This document shows, in pieces, positions 45,880 through 57,680 of a stretch of DNA of 64,000 nucleotides. Under the pieces are notes generated by a model. That model had not been told where the DNA came from and searched no databases. It worked only from the letters and a program-made list of their open reading frames with translations. This stretch comes from Edaphochlamys debaryana (taxonomy: Eukaryota > Chlorophyta > Chlorophyceae > Chlamydomonadales), in contig JAEHOE010000231.1 of NCBI GenBank assembly GCA_016858145.1, forward strand, positions 35,282-99,281, written 5' to 3'. Every line of letters starts with the position of its first letter. Positions within the stretch are counted from its first letter, which is position 1. The position numbers and the translations under genes are program-made.

Positions 45880-46484
45880 GGCCAGGTGGCGTGCGGGCGG
45901 CGCTGAGACGACGCATGGGCGGGTGCCTGGAGTAATGTAGTGGGGCCGGTGGAGGGGCGGGCGTGCGGAAAGGGCTGGGGCCCGCGACTGCGCCCCTAGT
46001 TATCTTTGCTGAGTTAGAAGGTTGATCAAGTCGCAGTGATGCTGACATAGTTGCCGGGTTTGACGCAAACCAAGTACGCGAAGATGGAGAATCTGGAGGG
46101 AGATGTGTGGAAGCGGTACGCCTCCGGCCCTTTGGGGTGAGCCAATTGTGTAGCCAGTGTTCAGGACCTAGCTGCTCGTTTTGGCACTGGTTCCTGTATT
46201 AAACCTGTACCACTATAACGCCTGGCTGCTCTATGCGTGTCGCTGCGGCTATGTGGGGTGCGGGAGGCGCTGTGAAGAAACACTAACACCTTCAGTAATG
46301 TAGGGGAGCGTGGGGAGCCCGGAGGAAGGGCATGAGGGGCGGGCATGCTTTCTGGCTGGGGCCCCGAGGGGCCCGACTTAGCCTTGAGGTTTGACAGGCT
46401 GGAAGCCTTGTCCGAGCCGTTGCGGGCTTCACCTTTGCTGATTTGCTGCGTTGGTCAAGTAGCAGGGAAGCTGACATGGTCGCG
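45880..46484. repeat. Two diverged copies of a roughly 180-base element
   Basis: Copies at about 45880-46050 and 46285-46484 share AGTAATGTAG, a GGGGCGGGC segment, GGCTGGGGCCC, TTTGCTGA and the end pair GTTGATCAAGTCGCAGTGATGC / GTTGGTCAAGTAGCAGGGAAGC, each followed by TGACAT. Fragments (GTTGCGGGCTTTCGCCTT near 45453, GATTTGCTGGTTCAAG near 45562) suggest further, older copies. Confidence 0.5.
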
Positions 46485-46552
46485 GCGGGCAGAAGGGGGG
46501 CCTCAACGTGCGAAGGGTGGCACGCGGGATGAAGGCACGCGGGCACACGTTC

Positions 46553-46829
46553 GTGTCGGACAACTGTAACTCTTGCTACTCATGCTCTGGCCTCTACAAT
46601 CCACCTGATTATACTGGCTCTTGCGCTGACGTTCCGGCGGTACCCGACGTGTCCGCGGAATTACAGCCCCAACGGACGCCTCAACCTCTGCTCGCCACAC
46701 GATGCGAGCACCTATGCCAAGTGCTCCGTAGCTTATAGTCTTCGGGGCGCAGTACCTGCCCGACTGCCTCGGCAAGTGCACGCGGATGTCGCAACGTCTT
46801 GTAGCACGTATGGGGTGTACTAGGTTTGC
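46553..46829 (+). pseudogene. Possible decayed cysteine-rich coding fragment
   Basis: Frame 2 (46553-46649) reads a Cys/Tyr-rich stretch including CNSCYSCSGLYNPPDYTGSC. A shift to another frame at about 46650 continues CPRNYSPNGRLNLCSPHD and then STYAKC and SCSTYG, ending at TAG 46830. The composition is protein-like and the codons end in A or T far more often than in neighbouring genes. No family was recognised, and chance cannot be excluded. Confidence 0.25.
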
Positions 46830-47053
46830 CCTACTACAAAATGACGAAGCTGGATGATGTTCGTGACCGTGATAGAGGAGGCGGTCCTGAGCGTCGAGGC
46901 GGGATCGACGGTCGCGCAAGCATACGCTTAGCTCTTAAGTGCCGCAAACGTGTATCGGTGGCTTGGGGAGCGTGCGCGCGGTGCGGCACCGCCTAGGGGT
47001 CGAACCGCGGCCGTCAACCTCCCGCATTGTCGCCTTTGCCCCCCCTCACTCAG

Positions 47054-50000
47054 ATGCCCTTCCCCGGGCCGGCAGCTGGCTGGGGAGCAGAACCCCAAGC
47101 ATCGGCGGGTGTTGAAGGGCACGAGTCTCAGGCGGGGCGGCCCTCTCGCTGTCGCCGGTGCCTGGCTAAGCTGCGTGCCATCCCCCTCCGCCTGCTGCTG
47201 CCCCTGCTGCTGGTGATGCTGCTGGCGCCCCCGCCCAGAGCCCCGCAGCCCCTGGGGGTCGGAGTTCTTCCGCAGGGGAGCGCCCGGACGGGCCGCAGGG
47301 GTGTGGTGCTGGCGGAGGCAGCAGGCGCCCCCTCACAAGCCACGGAGCCGGGCGGCGCCAAGGCGGGTACCCGCACCAACGGCTCTGCTGCCCGGGAAGG
47401 GGGAGTCGGGCAGCCCCAGCAGGGGCTCACAGCCGACGCCGAGCCCGCTTCAGCGCCCTCACACTCCCCCGGCGCCACCCCCTCGGCGGGGGCGCCAGCC
47501 GCCCCTGCGCCCGCGCCCGCCTCCTCTGCCGGGACGGATGCTGGCGGTGACTCGCTGCTCATGGGCCCCTCATTCGACGCCTCCCTGGACTGGGCCACCA
47601 ACGTGACCGCCAAGGTGGGGGCACGCGCATGGACACGGTGGACTGAGGGGGGGTGGAGGGGGGGGGGGCGCTGGCAGGAGCCCTTGGAAGGGGCGTTGTG
47701 GGCTTGGCCCTGCATCGTGCCGCGGTCTGGTTGCCCCTGCTCGCCAAGCCCCTGACGTGTGCCCATCCCCCCCAGGGCGCCCGCGGCTGCACGCTGCCCA
47801 AGAAGGCCGCCCCCCCCGGGCGCCTGCCGCCCCGCTGCCCCGTGCCCAAGCGGCGGGTGGGGCTGGAGGAGGCTCGGCGCCTGGGCTGGAGGTTCGCACC
47901 GCTGCTGTGAGGCGGGCGGGCGGGCGGGGGGCGGGGGAACACGGGGTTTGGGGCTCTGTCTGGGGCAGCTGAGGAGGACAGCGGTAGCATGGTCAGGTAC
48001 GGCAAGCCCACAGGCGGGGGTCAGCTGCGGCAGCGCGGGGGTCTTCGTTGCCAGGTCCCCGCCTGCTGACACCGTGCCTCGATTGCCCTGCGCTGCCGCC
48101 CCAGGCATCAGCACCCGCTGGACTGGACCCGCCTGTCGGACCCGGGGCCGTGGCTGGAGGGTGCGGTGCTGATCGACCCGCTCACCTACACTACCTCCTC
48201 GCTGGGGGAGTACCTGGACAACAGGTGGGCGGGGCTGCAAGGGGCTGGTGGGGAGGGCCGGGGACTGAAGGGCAGGGGGGAACTCAGGCGGCGTTCGCCC
48301 TGGGGGGATATGTATGTGATATGTATCCCCCCTCCGGTGGGTGCTGATGTTCACCGCCTCTCCCATGCCTGCAGGCACCGGGCCCGCAAGGCCCGCATAG
48401 AGCGAGCGGCGGCCGCAGCGGCGGCGGCGGCCGCTGCAGCGGCTGGGGGTTCTGGCGCCGGGGGGCGTGCAGCCGCCGCCGCTGCCTCAGCTGCTGCAGC
48501 CGCCTCAGCCGCGACGGCCGCCGCTGCCGCCGCTGCCGCCGCGGACCCCTACTGGCTGGTGCACGAGAGCTACGACACACACAACTTCTTCGCCTCGCGT
48601 CTCGTCAGCCGCAAGCCCCGCCCGCAGCCGGAGCAGGCGGGGGCCGCGGCGGGGGTCGGCGCGGGCGGGGCCAGCGGGGAGGGGGGCGGGGCCGGGAAAA
48701 GCCCGCGCCCCGGCACTGCGAGGGGAGGCGGGGACTCCAAGGCCCACGGGGCCCGCGTGGGGCTGGAGAGCAAGGGCGCGGCGGGCAAGAAGGAGTCCAG
48801 AGGGGCAGGCCAGCGCGCGGGGCGGCGGCAGCGGCAGCTGAGGTCGGGCGCCGAGGAGGGCTTCTGGGGTGGCTCTGGCGGCGGAGGCGGGGAGCACGAG
48901 GAGGGGGCCCAGGAGCGGGAGCGGGAGGTGGAGGACCCCCGGTCCCCTCTGTTCGTGGCCCTGCAGGTGGGGTGGGGCGGGAGCTGAGGGCGCAGCAGCA
49001 CCGTGGTGGGGCAGTGCGCTCTGGGCCGGGCTTGGGCTCGCAGGCGTGGGCTGCCATGTGGGTCAGCGCCGGGCGGTGCTGCTCCTCCCCCATCCCCCAC
49101 CAGGTCGCCAGCGTGAATGCCTTGCGCCCGTGTCACCTCCCCCCCTCACCCCCCTGCCCCCCTGCCCCCCTCCAGGGCGATGCCTTCTTCGAGGCCATTG
49201 CCGGGGACCCCCTGGCGGCGCCGCCCCGGCAGCGGGCGGGGCCGCGCATGAGCGCCCGGGCGCACCACGCGCACCTGCCCCGCACCGGCCCCGGCCCCGG
49301 CCCCGGCCCCGGCAGGCAGCCCGCGCGGGGGGCAGCACCCGCGGCGGCGCACGGGGGCAACCCCTCCGGCGCTAAGTCTCAGGCTGGGGAGGAGGAGGGA
49401 GAGGCGGGGGAGGAGGATGACTATGCGTACAGCCCAGAGGCCGGCACCGGCGAGGAGGGGGAGAGGCAGGGGGAGGAGGAGGAGGGCGCCTTCGATGACG
49501 GCGGGCGCCTGGGCGGCCGGGTGTACTACACGGGTGGGTGGAGGTGGGGTGGGGGTGGGGGGGGGGGTGACTGCATGGGTGCCGCGGGCGCAACCGCGTT
49601 TGCCACCTGCCTCTGAGCCGGAAGGGGCTTTCCTCCTCAACGCAACTTGCTCACCCGCTCGTTCGAGGGAATGCGGAGGGTCCAGCCGAGGGCCCTCTCC
49701 AGAACGCCCCTCCCTCTGCCCCTCCCTCCGCCCTGCCCTGGCCCCGCAGTGTTCGAGCCCCGCCTGGAGCACCTGGCATGGACCTCGGCGCACGCGGGGG
49801 CGGGGGCGGGGGCGGGGGCGGGGCCGCAGGGCGACGCAGCGCCCGGGGGCCCCTTCGTCGGCGGCGGGGGTCAGGGCGGCCCGGGCGAGGGCCCTGGTGA
49901 GGGCGAGCCCACCTACGCCTACGTGTACACCTTTTGGTGGGCAGCGGGCCGGGGGGGAACCGGGGCTGGGGGTTACAGGTTCGCCCGGCGCCCCCGTGCG

Positions 50001-53000
50001 GGGTGGTGGTGCAGCTCAGCGCCTTACGGCCCCACCGGCTGCGCGCCCTTCAGCCCTCCCTGCCCCGGGCTCCCCCCCCAGGTTCTTCTACCCCTTCAAC
50101 GGCTGCTCCAACCAGCTCATGGCCACTCGCTTCGCGGGGCGGCACCAGGGGGCCGAGTACTTCATTTGCCCCCTGGGCGTGCACGAGGGTGAGGGGGGCA
50201 GCGGAAGCCGGGTTGCAGTGCCTGATGGAGGGGGTGCGCGGGGAATAAGCGCTTCGAGTCACGCGGGCCCCGTGGCCTTCCGCCTGAGACCCGCCTGACC
50301 CCCTCGCCCCCTCCGCCTCGCAGGGGACTGGGAGCACCTCAAGGTGAGCCCTGGGCAGGGAGGGGGGCGGCGGGGTTTATGCGGCCCGTTCTCAGTCGCC
50401 CTGTTGCCTGCAGCACCGGCACTGCACCCGCACCGCCTAGCTACTCGTCTCCATCTCCGAACACCGTCCCCCTCTCCCCAGCCTCTGCTCACCAGCATGT
50501 CCGAACACCTCCCCCCCTCCCCCTCCCCCCCCAGGTGTACGTGTGCGAGGAGGGAATGGCGGACGATGCCGACCCCGCCGCAGCGGTGGCGGCTCTGCAG
50601 TACAGCCAGCACACCTGGCTGCCCACGTACGACTGCACCGCGGGTGGGTGCAGGCCGTGCAGGGCAGGAGAGGCGGAGGGGGAGTAGGGCGAGATGCTTG
50701 GGGCCGAGGGGCTGCAAAATCTCGGGCCTGAAGACCTAAGCGGCTTAGGCTCCGAGCCTTTCCGGGGAGGCACCGAGCCTTTCCGGGGAGGCACCGAGCC
50801 TTTCCGGGGAGGCACCGAGCCTTTTAGGCTGCAGCCGCCATGCGCCGCGCGCCGTCCGCCCGTGTGCCCCTCACCCTAGCGTGGGGGTGCCCGGCTGCAC
50901 CCTCCAGTGGTTTCGCGCTTCACCCCCGCCTGCCCTCACTCGCTGCCCCCCCCCCCCCCCCCCCCCGCCCCCCAGGCGAGTGCTCGTTCGAGCACGACCC
51001 GGACGCGGGCTTCCGGCGCCCCCGCGTGTACGCCGGCCTGCACTCGCACGCCAACAGCCCCCACACCTCACCCCTCAACGTCTACGCAAAGGTGAGGAGG
51101 AGGGTGTCCAACTGGGATGTGGGTGGAGGGGAGGGACCTGGTTCCCCTCAAGGTTCCTCCACCAGCTGGAGAGCTCCCCCCTGCTCAGTATGCTTCCCTC
51201 CACCCTGCCAGCCTGCCTCACCGCCCCCTCCTTCCTCCCCCCCCTCCCCCCCCCAACCCCTCCCAGATCAACTTCAAGCAGCTCCTCAACTTTGACGGCA
51301 TCTACGTGGCCGACCGCTTCGCCGCGGGGGGGCCCGTGTTCGTGCCTTCGCCCAACAACACGGCCTGGCTGCCCTTCCCGCACGAGATGGGGGAGCTGGA
51401 GGCGCACGCGGCGGGGGGCAAGGGGGCGGCGGCGGCAGCAGTGGGGGTGGACTCGAGGCACGCGCTGGCGTGGGCGTCGTACAAGGGTGAGCTGGGGTAT
51501 GCAGGACTGCGCAGGGGGTGGGGTGGAGGGCGTTGATGCGGTTCCTGTAAGGCCGGTAGGCCGAGCCCAGACTGCAGCTGTTGCTCCGGAAGGGACAGCC
51601 CCACGGCTAGGCTTCCCTCCCTGTCAGCCCTGGAGGTCCACTGTGACCCTCCCCGCCTTCCCGCCTTGCCTCCCCCCGCCAGGCAACTGGGGTGTGCCCC
51701 TCACCTCCCCCAACTTCTCGCTCTCCTGCCTCACCGACCACCTGCGCTCAGCCGGCCCTTGCGACCCGCGCAACCCCCCCGTGTTCATCCTGGACCGCCT
51801 GCTGGGGGGCGTGGCGGGCAGCCCGCGGGACATCACTTGGACGTGAGCAGAGGGGTATGGGCGGGGCCTGGAGCCGGGGTTGGGCCACGCGGGACAGTGG
51901 GGACAAGGAACCGGGGCAGCGGCGTGCCAGGCACCCGTGTGGCCTGTGCCTCATTGCCCCTTCGTTCGTAGCTTGCTTGTCTCCCCGGTCTGCCGCTCCG
52001 CGTGCCTTGCAACACCCCAAGCCCGACACCGCTGCCGCCCCCCGCCCCCCTCCCTCGCCCCCCCCCCCCAGCCCCGTGCTCAACCCCAAGCGCGTGGCCC
52101 CCGAGCTGGCCGAGGGCATCACGGGGCCGCTGGTGCGCCGCGCAGCACCCTACGCCTGGGAGCGGGAGCTGGCGGCGCCGCTGTGGGACGACCGCGAGCC
52201 GCTGCCGGGGCTGGGCATCAGCCTGGCGGCACTGGCGCGTGAGTGGCCGTGCGGGGGTCATGCGGGGACGGTCCGACATTTGCGGCGGCGTGACGGCCCG
52301 TACCTCGCTAAACGGCGGCTGGAGGCCAGGCGCTGCCGGACGCAACCGTTACCGTCCTGCTGGTGCCCTGTCCCAGCCTCCCGGCGCACCGGCCCTCCGT
52401 TCTGCTTGCCCCCCCTGCCCCACGCGCCCCTCGCCCCCGCCCGCCCCCCAGGCGACACCTCCTCCCTGGCCTGCCCCCTGACCGAGGACGCGCACCTGCA
52501 CCACACGGGCATGGGCCCCCTGGGCGACCCCCGCCTGGGCGCCCGCCTGCGCCTCTTCGTGGCGGCCGCCACGCTGGCGGTGGTGGCGGCCGCGGCGCTG
52601 TCCGCGCTGGTGGTCAAGTGCATGCCGCTGCTGCTGGCCCCGCACCACCCGCACCCCCCGCACCCCCCGCACCCCCTGCACCACCACCACGCACACGCCC
52701 CCGGGCACGGAGGCGCGGGAGGGGGGGCGGCGGCCGCCAAGCGCGGCGCTGCAGAGGGCGGCGAGGTGGGTGCAGGGCCCGAGTGAGGTCGCTTGGGAGG
52801 GTAGGCCTGCCGACTCCTTGGCTCCGGCCTGTTTGTGGCTCGCTGACAGGCACGGCCCCTTCCCTTCCGTCTCAGGGCGTCGGGCACGTGTACGGCGGGG
52901 GCCAAACCTTCGGGCTGGTGTACGGCAAGTGGGGCGGCGGCGAGGGCTACGAGGCGCTGCCCGGCCAGCCCCAGCCGCACCCCCTGGAGCCGCCCAGCCG

Positions 53001-56000
53001 GGAGGGGTCGGGCAGGGCCGCCGCAGGCACGGGGCTGCTGGTGGGCCCCGGTGCCGGCCGCGGCGGCTTCCCGCCGCTTCCGCCCCCGCGGCGTGACGAC
53101 GACGGCAGCAGCCGCTCGTCCCTATCGTACGATGCGGGGTATGAGTCGTACGAATCGTACGGCATCAGCGAGGGCGAGGAGGGCCCCAACGTCCCGGGTC
53201 AGCGCGAGCCCGCCCCCGCCCCCTCTGAGCTGCAGCTGGTGGCTCGGCAGTCGAGCAGGGGGCCGCACGGAGCGGGGGCGGGGGCGGGGGGGCCGTTCGG
53301 GGCGCCCAGCCCCGTGCGCCGCGGCTCCAACGCAGGCGCGGCTGCAGGCGCAGGGACCGGGGCAGGCGGGGGCGAGGGCAGTGTTGGGGGTGGCGCAGGC
53401 GACTCGGCGACTGCTGGCGGGGAGTCCACCCCCCTGCTGGTGGGCCCAGCGCTGGGAAGCGGCCCCCGCTCCTACGGCGGCGGCGGTGCGGCAGCGGGGT
53501 CTTCACTCTACGACGACGACGACGAGCCGTACGACTCGGGCGACGACGGCCAGGCCAAGCCCCGGCGCCCGGGCCCGGGCTCCAAGAAGCGCTGTGGCCC
53601 GTGCGGGGCCTGCTGCGGCTGGGGCTGGGGCTGGGGCTGGGGCTGGGGCTGCGGCTGGGCGGGCCGCTCGCTGGGGCTGCTGCGGTGGGCCTGCCCCGCC
53701 GTGGCGCTGCTGCCGCTGCTGGCGTGGAGGGGCTTGTTGGCGGTGGCGCGGGGCTTGTGGGCGGCGGCCTGGTGGGTAGGGGGTAAGGGGGATGGCAGGG
53801 AAGCAGGGGTGCTGGTTGGCAAAAGCAACGGGGCATAGATGCCGGGGCCCCAGCTTGAGCTTGTGGTGTACATGCCAGAACCTTCCACCACCGAACCTGC
53901 CTGTGTGAGCACAAGCTCTTCATCCTTGAGCCAGCCCTTTGCTTGAATCCTGTGTCCCCCTCGCCTATCCTCCCCTCAGCTGCTGTCGCCGTTCCCGCGA
54001 CGGCGCCCTGAGCTCCCCTACCTCGGGGGCGGGCAGGCATGCGCGCCGGCGGCGGGGACTGGGGTTGTACCTGCTGGGCTGCGCGCTGCAGCCCGAGAGG
54101 TGCGGGCGATGGAGAGCAGGAGGGGTTCGCTTGGGAATTTGTTCACGGGCTCTCTGCGCTATGGGCGTCTGTACCTTGCGTAGGTGCTGCTCGCCTAGAG
54201 CTGCATGGTTCACGCCTGCCCTTGCTTTCCCCCTGCCCCCTTCTCCTCCGCCCCACCGCCCCTCCGCCCCCCCCCCCAGGCGGCTGCTGTGGCTGTCCCT
54301 GGGCATCATGGCCTACTCGCTGGGGCTCATCATGTCGGCACAGGTGTGTGGGGGAGCAGGGGATGGGGCACTTCTGCGTGTGTGTGGCGGGGGGGAGGGT
54401 GGCGGGTTGACGGGTGGAAAGATTGCGAGAGGAGGGGAGGACAGGGAGAGATCAGCGCAAGCAGCGTGCTTACCGTAGTCAAACCGCCGATGTGGGTGAT
54501 TTGGGGTTCAACGATTGTCATCGTGGGATGCTGCCGAGGGAAGATTGTCACTCACATGCTGGCGAGGCAACGTGAGTCCTCAGCAGCGAGCACCCCTCCC
54601 TCCCCCCCTGCCCCTCCCCCCCCCCTCCCCTATCATCGACCCTGTGGCAGTATGTACCTTTTCCGGCAATCCCACTCACCATTCGACGCGCTCCTCTTAT
54701 CAGCTTTAAACACACACCCTCCCCCCCCCCAGGGCCTGCTGGCCACGCTGCACGCCATGCGCAACCTGCTGCTGAGGGGGCTGTGGGCCATCGCGGGGCT
54801 GGAGGTGCGCGGGGGCCTGGGGGCGATGGGCTGAGGGGGCAGCGCGTAGTGCGGGCTGGGTGCTCCGCTGAGGTTTCCCGCCGTACCCTCTCCTTGCCAA
54901 CGCTCATCTCCCCCTGCCCCCTCCCTGGCCCCGTGACCCCCCCAAGGGCCTGTTCGTGGGCCTGCTGGCGGCCGGGGGGGTGGCGGAGCTGGCGCTCATG
55001 GTGGCGGCGGTGGCGCTGGGGCCCAAGGTGCGATCGGGCTCGGGGTGTGGGAGGGGTGGAGAAGAGAGCCAGCGACGGGCTGCTCGCCAAAGTCACGTGC
55101 TCAGCGGGCGACCAGGAGCCGTCTCAGCGATCCTCCTCCTTCCCCCGTTTCCCCGCCCCCCTCGCGCTGCAGCCACCGACCCAGCCCCCGCCGCGCCGTG
55201 CGGCGTCCCTCGCTGGGCCACATGCCGCGCCCTCCGCTGCATCAGCGGCCGGAGCCGCTGGCTCGAGCCTGAGCTCGGCGGGGCCCACCGCCTTCGCCGC
55301 CCCGCCACCCGGGGGGCTGTCCGGGGCGCCGTCCGCGCAGGCCGGTGCTGTGGGCCTGGGCCCGGGGCAGGCCGCAGCGCAGCTGCTGGGCCCCGCCTCC
55401 GCCTCCGCCCACCGCATCGAGCTGCCGCCCATGCCTGCGCCTCCGGACCGGGACCGGGACAGGGACCGGGCGGGTGGAGCAGAGGCGGAGGGCGGTGAGC
55501 CCCTGAGCGCCTCCTCGCCCCTGCCTGTGTCCCTGCCCCGCGCCTCCTCCACGGGCCAGGGCGGCGGCAGCGGCAGCGGCAGCCTCAGCGGGAGCCTGCA
55601 GCCGGGGCTGTGGGCGCACCTGCCGCCGCACCTGGCGGCCGCCGCTGCCGCCGCCCACCAGCAGCTGCACCTGCACGCACTGCCCTCGTCCGCAGCCGTC
55701 GCGGCCACCGCTGCAACGGCTGCGGCCGCAGCCAGCGCTGCCGCCAGCGCCGCCGCTGCCGCCGCCGCCACTGCCGCCGCCAAGGTGCCCTGGCGCACTC
55801 TGGCGCTGCTGGCGGCGGTGGGGTACATGGAGGTGGGTAGCGCGCTGGGTTCGTCCGTGGATGAGTGTGTTGGCATGTGGGTGGGTGTGATGGCGTGTCC
55901 CCACGTGTGACCCGTTTCCCTTGCTGACCACATTCCCACAGGTGGCGGCGGCTCTGCACCTACTCGGCTTTGCGCTGCTGCTGTGGGTGGGCGTGCTGGG

Positions 56001-57587
56001 AGCCAGCGAGGGGTGCTCGGCCGCCGTGCAGGGGTGAGTGGCGCTTGGGAGCGGATGCGGGGCCGGGGCCTAGGGACTGACAAGGGTGGCTGCGCCTTGG
56101 ATTGGCGCCCGGCCGATGAGGTCCAGGTTACAAACAGTGAGAAGACCCAAAACATAGCTTGTGGCACCGTGGGCTGGGCCCGGGGGACTTCACCCCACGC
56201 AGAGCCTGACGGCCGGGGCTCAGGCCAAAAGCAAGGGCTGTGCAGCCAGGTCGCTCCTAACGTCTTGACTGCAGCTGCTTCTCATTGCGCTGACTTGGTT
56301 GCACCCTGTCCTGCCTCCAAAGCGGATTGCTCATACTCACGACCCATGCCTCGGGTCCCCTGAACCCTTCCCAGGCTATACCGCGTTATCTCTTTCTCAC
56401 CGGACGTCTGCCTGGACCTGTCGGTCATTGGGGTGCCCGGTCCCAAGTGAGGAGCTGGGGTCTAAGCGCGGGTCTAGTTTCTGTGGATGATTCGTGGGGC
56501 TGGTCATGAATGGGTACGAGTTCCGGCTGAGGGTCTTTGCCAGGTGCTTGCCGCGGACCACCGTGCTCTGCGATGGCCCCCTGAGTCTGCTGATCCCGGC
56601 CACCTGGCCCCCCTCACCCATCCAGGTGCGGCGGCGACCTGATGCGGCTGTGCAACGTGTGGCGGCAGCTGCGCCTCTCCGGGCTCATGTACGGCAGCCT
56701 GCTCATCATCGCTGCTAGGTGGGCAATGGGCAGCAGGGCAGGCTAATGCGCTGGCAGCCTTTGCCGCCCCATCACCTCTACCCCCCTCCGTCCCTTCCGC
56801 CAGGCTGCTGCTGCTCATCATGGCCACCGCCAACTACCACTCCCGACACGCGGTGCTGCTGCCCCTGCCCGGGCCCCACCATCATCACCACCACCACCAC
56901 GCCTCCCAGCCGCACAGCGCTGGAGCTGGTGGCGGAGGTGCCGGTGGGGGCCGCGGTGGCGGTGACTCTGCAGGCGCAGAAGGCCAGGACGGTGGAGCAT
57001 GGGCGGGGCGGGGTGGCGCGCGACGGGCAAGCGAGAGCGCCGCAGGCGGCAAGGGCCTCGGCTCCGTGGCTCTGCAGCGGAGGGAAGGGGGCCAGGAACC
57101 CCGCCGCCGGGGGCGGCGGCGGCAGGAGGGCGCTGTCGAAGAAGATGAGGGTGCCTCCGGGCCTGCCACCACCTCAGCCGCAGGCGCTGCAGCCACGACA
57201 GCAGGCAAGGCTGCTGCAGTGGCACGAGCCGGCAGCGGCCCGGCTGCACGCCCCCGGAAGCTCACAAGTGGCACCCTTGCTCAAGGGCCAGCCGACAGCA
57301 CAGCGCTGTTGGGGGCTGGGCCCCTCGGTGGCGCCGGGGTGGCAACCAGCACAGTGCGCCCCCGGCATGCCCGGTCTGCAAGCGGGAATGTTGTGGAGGC
57401 ATGGGAGCGGCTGCCAGAGGGCCCTGCACAGGCAGGCGCTGTCACATCTGGCAGCGCAAGAGAGACTGCTGGGGAAAGTGTGGTCCTGGAGATGGGGCCG
57501 CTGGGAGGGACTGGGGGAGGCAGCTCAGCTGCTGGAGTAGTGGGTCCAGGTGGCGCTGCCGCAAAGAAAAAGACTGGCTGGTGGTAA
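47054..57587 (+). CDS. VPS62-domain protein with a C-terminal multi-pass membrane region
   Basis: Twenty-three exons sum to about 2,002 codons: 47054-47614, 47776-47891, 48105-48224, 48375-48966, 49176-49533, 49750-49936, 50082-50188, 50324-50343, 50535-50643, 50976-51091, 51267-51486, 51683-51842, 52072-52238, 52452-52765, 52876-53771, 53980-54099, 54280-54343, 54733-54804, 54947-55027, 55173-55832, 55942-56033, 56626-56718, 56804-57587. A signal-anchor helix (PLRLLLPLLLVMLL) near residue 50 precedes an Ala-rich stretch. The VPS62 (DUF946-like) domain follows with FWFFYPFNGCSNQ, VHEGDWEHLKVYV and GLHSHANSP; yeast Vps62 was named for vacuolar sorting and the biochemical role is unknown. A membrane helix near residue 985 (FVAAATLAVVAAAALSALVV) leads to a Pro/His/Gly-rich part with a Gly-Trp run and then several helices (WLSLGIMAYSLGLIM, FVGLLAAGGVAELALMVAAVAL, LHLLGFALLLWVGVLG). 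The final exon is low complexity with a poly-His run. Confidence 0.8.
50752..50826. repeat. 21-base tandem repeat in an intron of the VPS62-like gene
   Basis: Three full units of CCGAGCCTTTCCGGGGAGGCA begin at 50752, 50773 and 50794, with a partial fourth at 50815. They lie in the intron between 50643 and 50976. Confidence 0.9.
53617..53651 (+). repeat. GGGGCT hexanucleotide repeat encoding Gly-Trp units
   Basis: About six in-frame GGCTGG units within exon 15 encode an alternating Gly-Trp run just before a hydrophobic segment (LLRWACPAVALLPLLAW). Confidence 0.9.
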
Positions 57588-57680
57588 ACAGAAGGATAGC
57601 GTGTTCACTGGCAAGAGTGTAGCGTAGGCAAAGTGGGGTTTGTGTGGCATGGGGATGAAGTGTGGAGCATGGTGGATCAT
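57588..57680. other. Short gap between the VPS62-like stop codon and the satellite array
   Basis: No TGTAA signal occurs here or in the satellite unit, so the 3' end of the upstream transcript is unclear and may lie inside the array. Confidence 0.5.

Larger units (their letters stand above)
44996..47053. other. Intergenic region after the DUF389 gene
   Basis: This 2.1 kb holds diverged repeats (45880-46484), a possible decayed Cys-rich coding fragment (46553-46829), and presumably the promoter of the next gene. No TGTAA is found within the first 1.5 kb on the plus strand; the first is at 46565. Confidence 0.5.
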
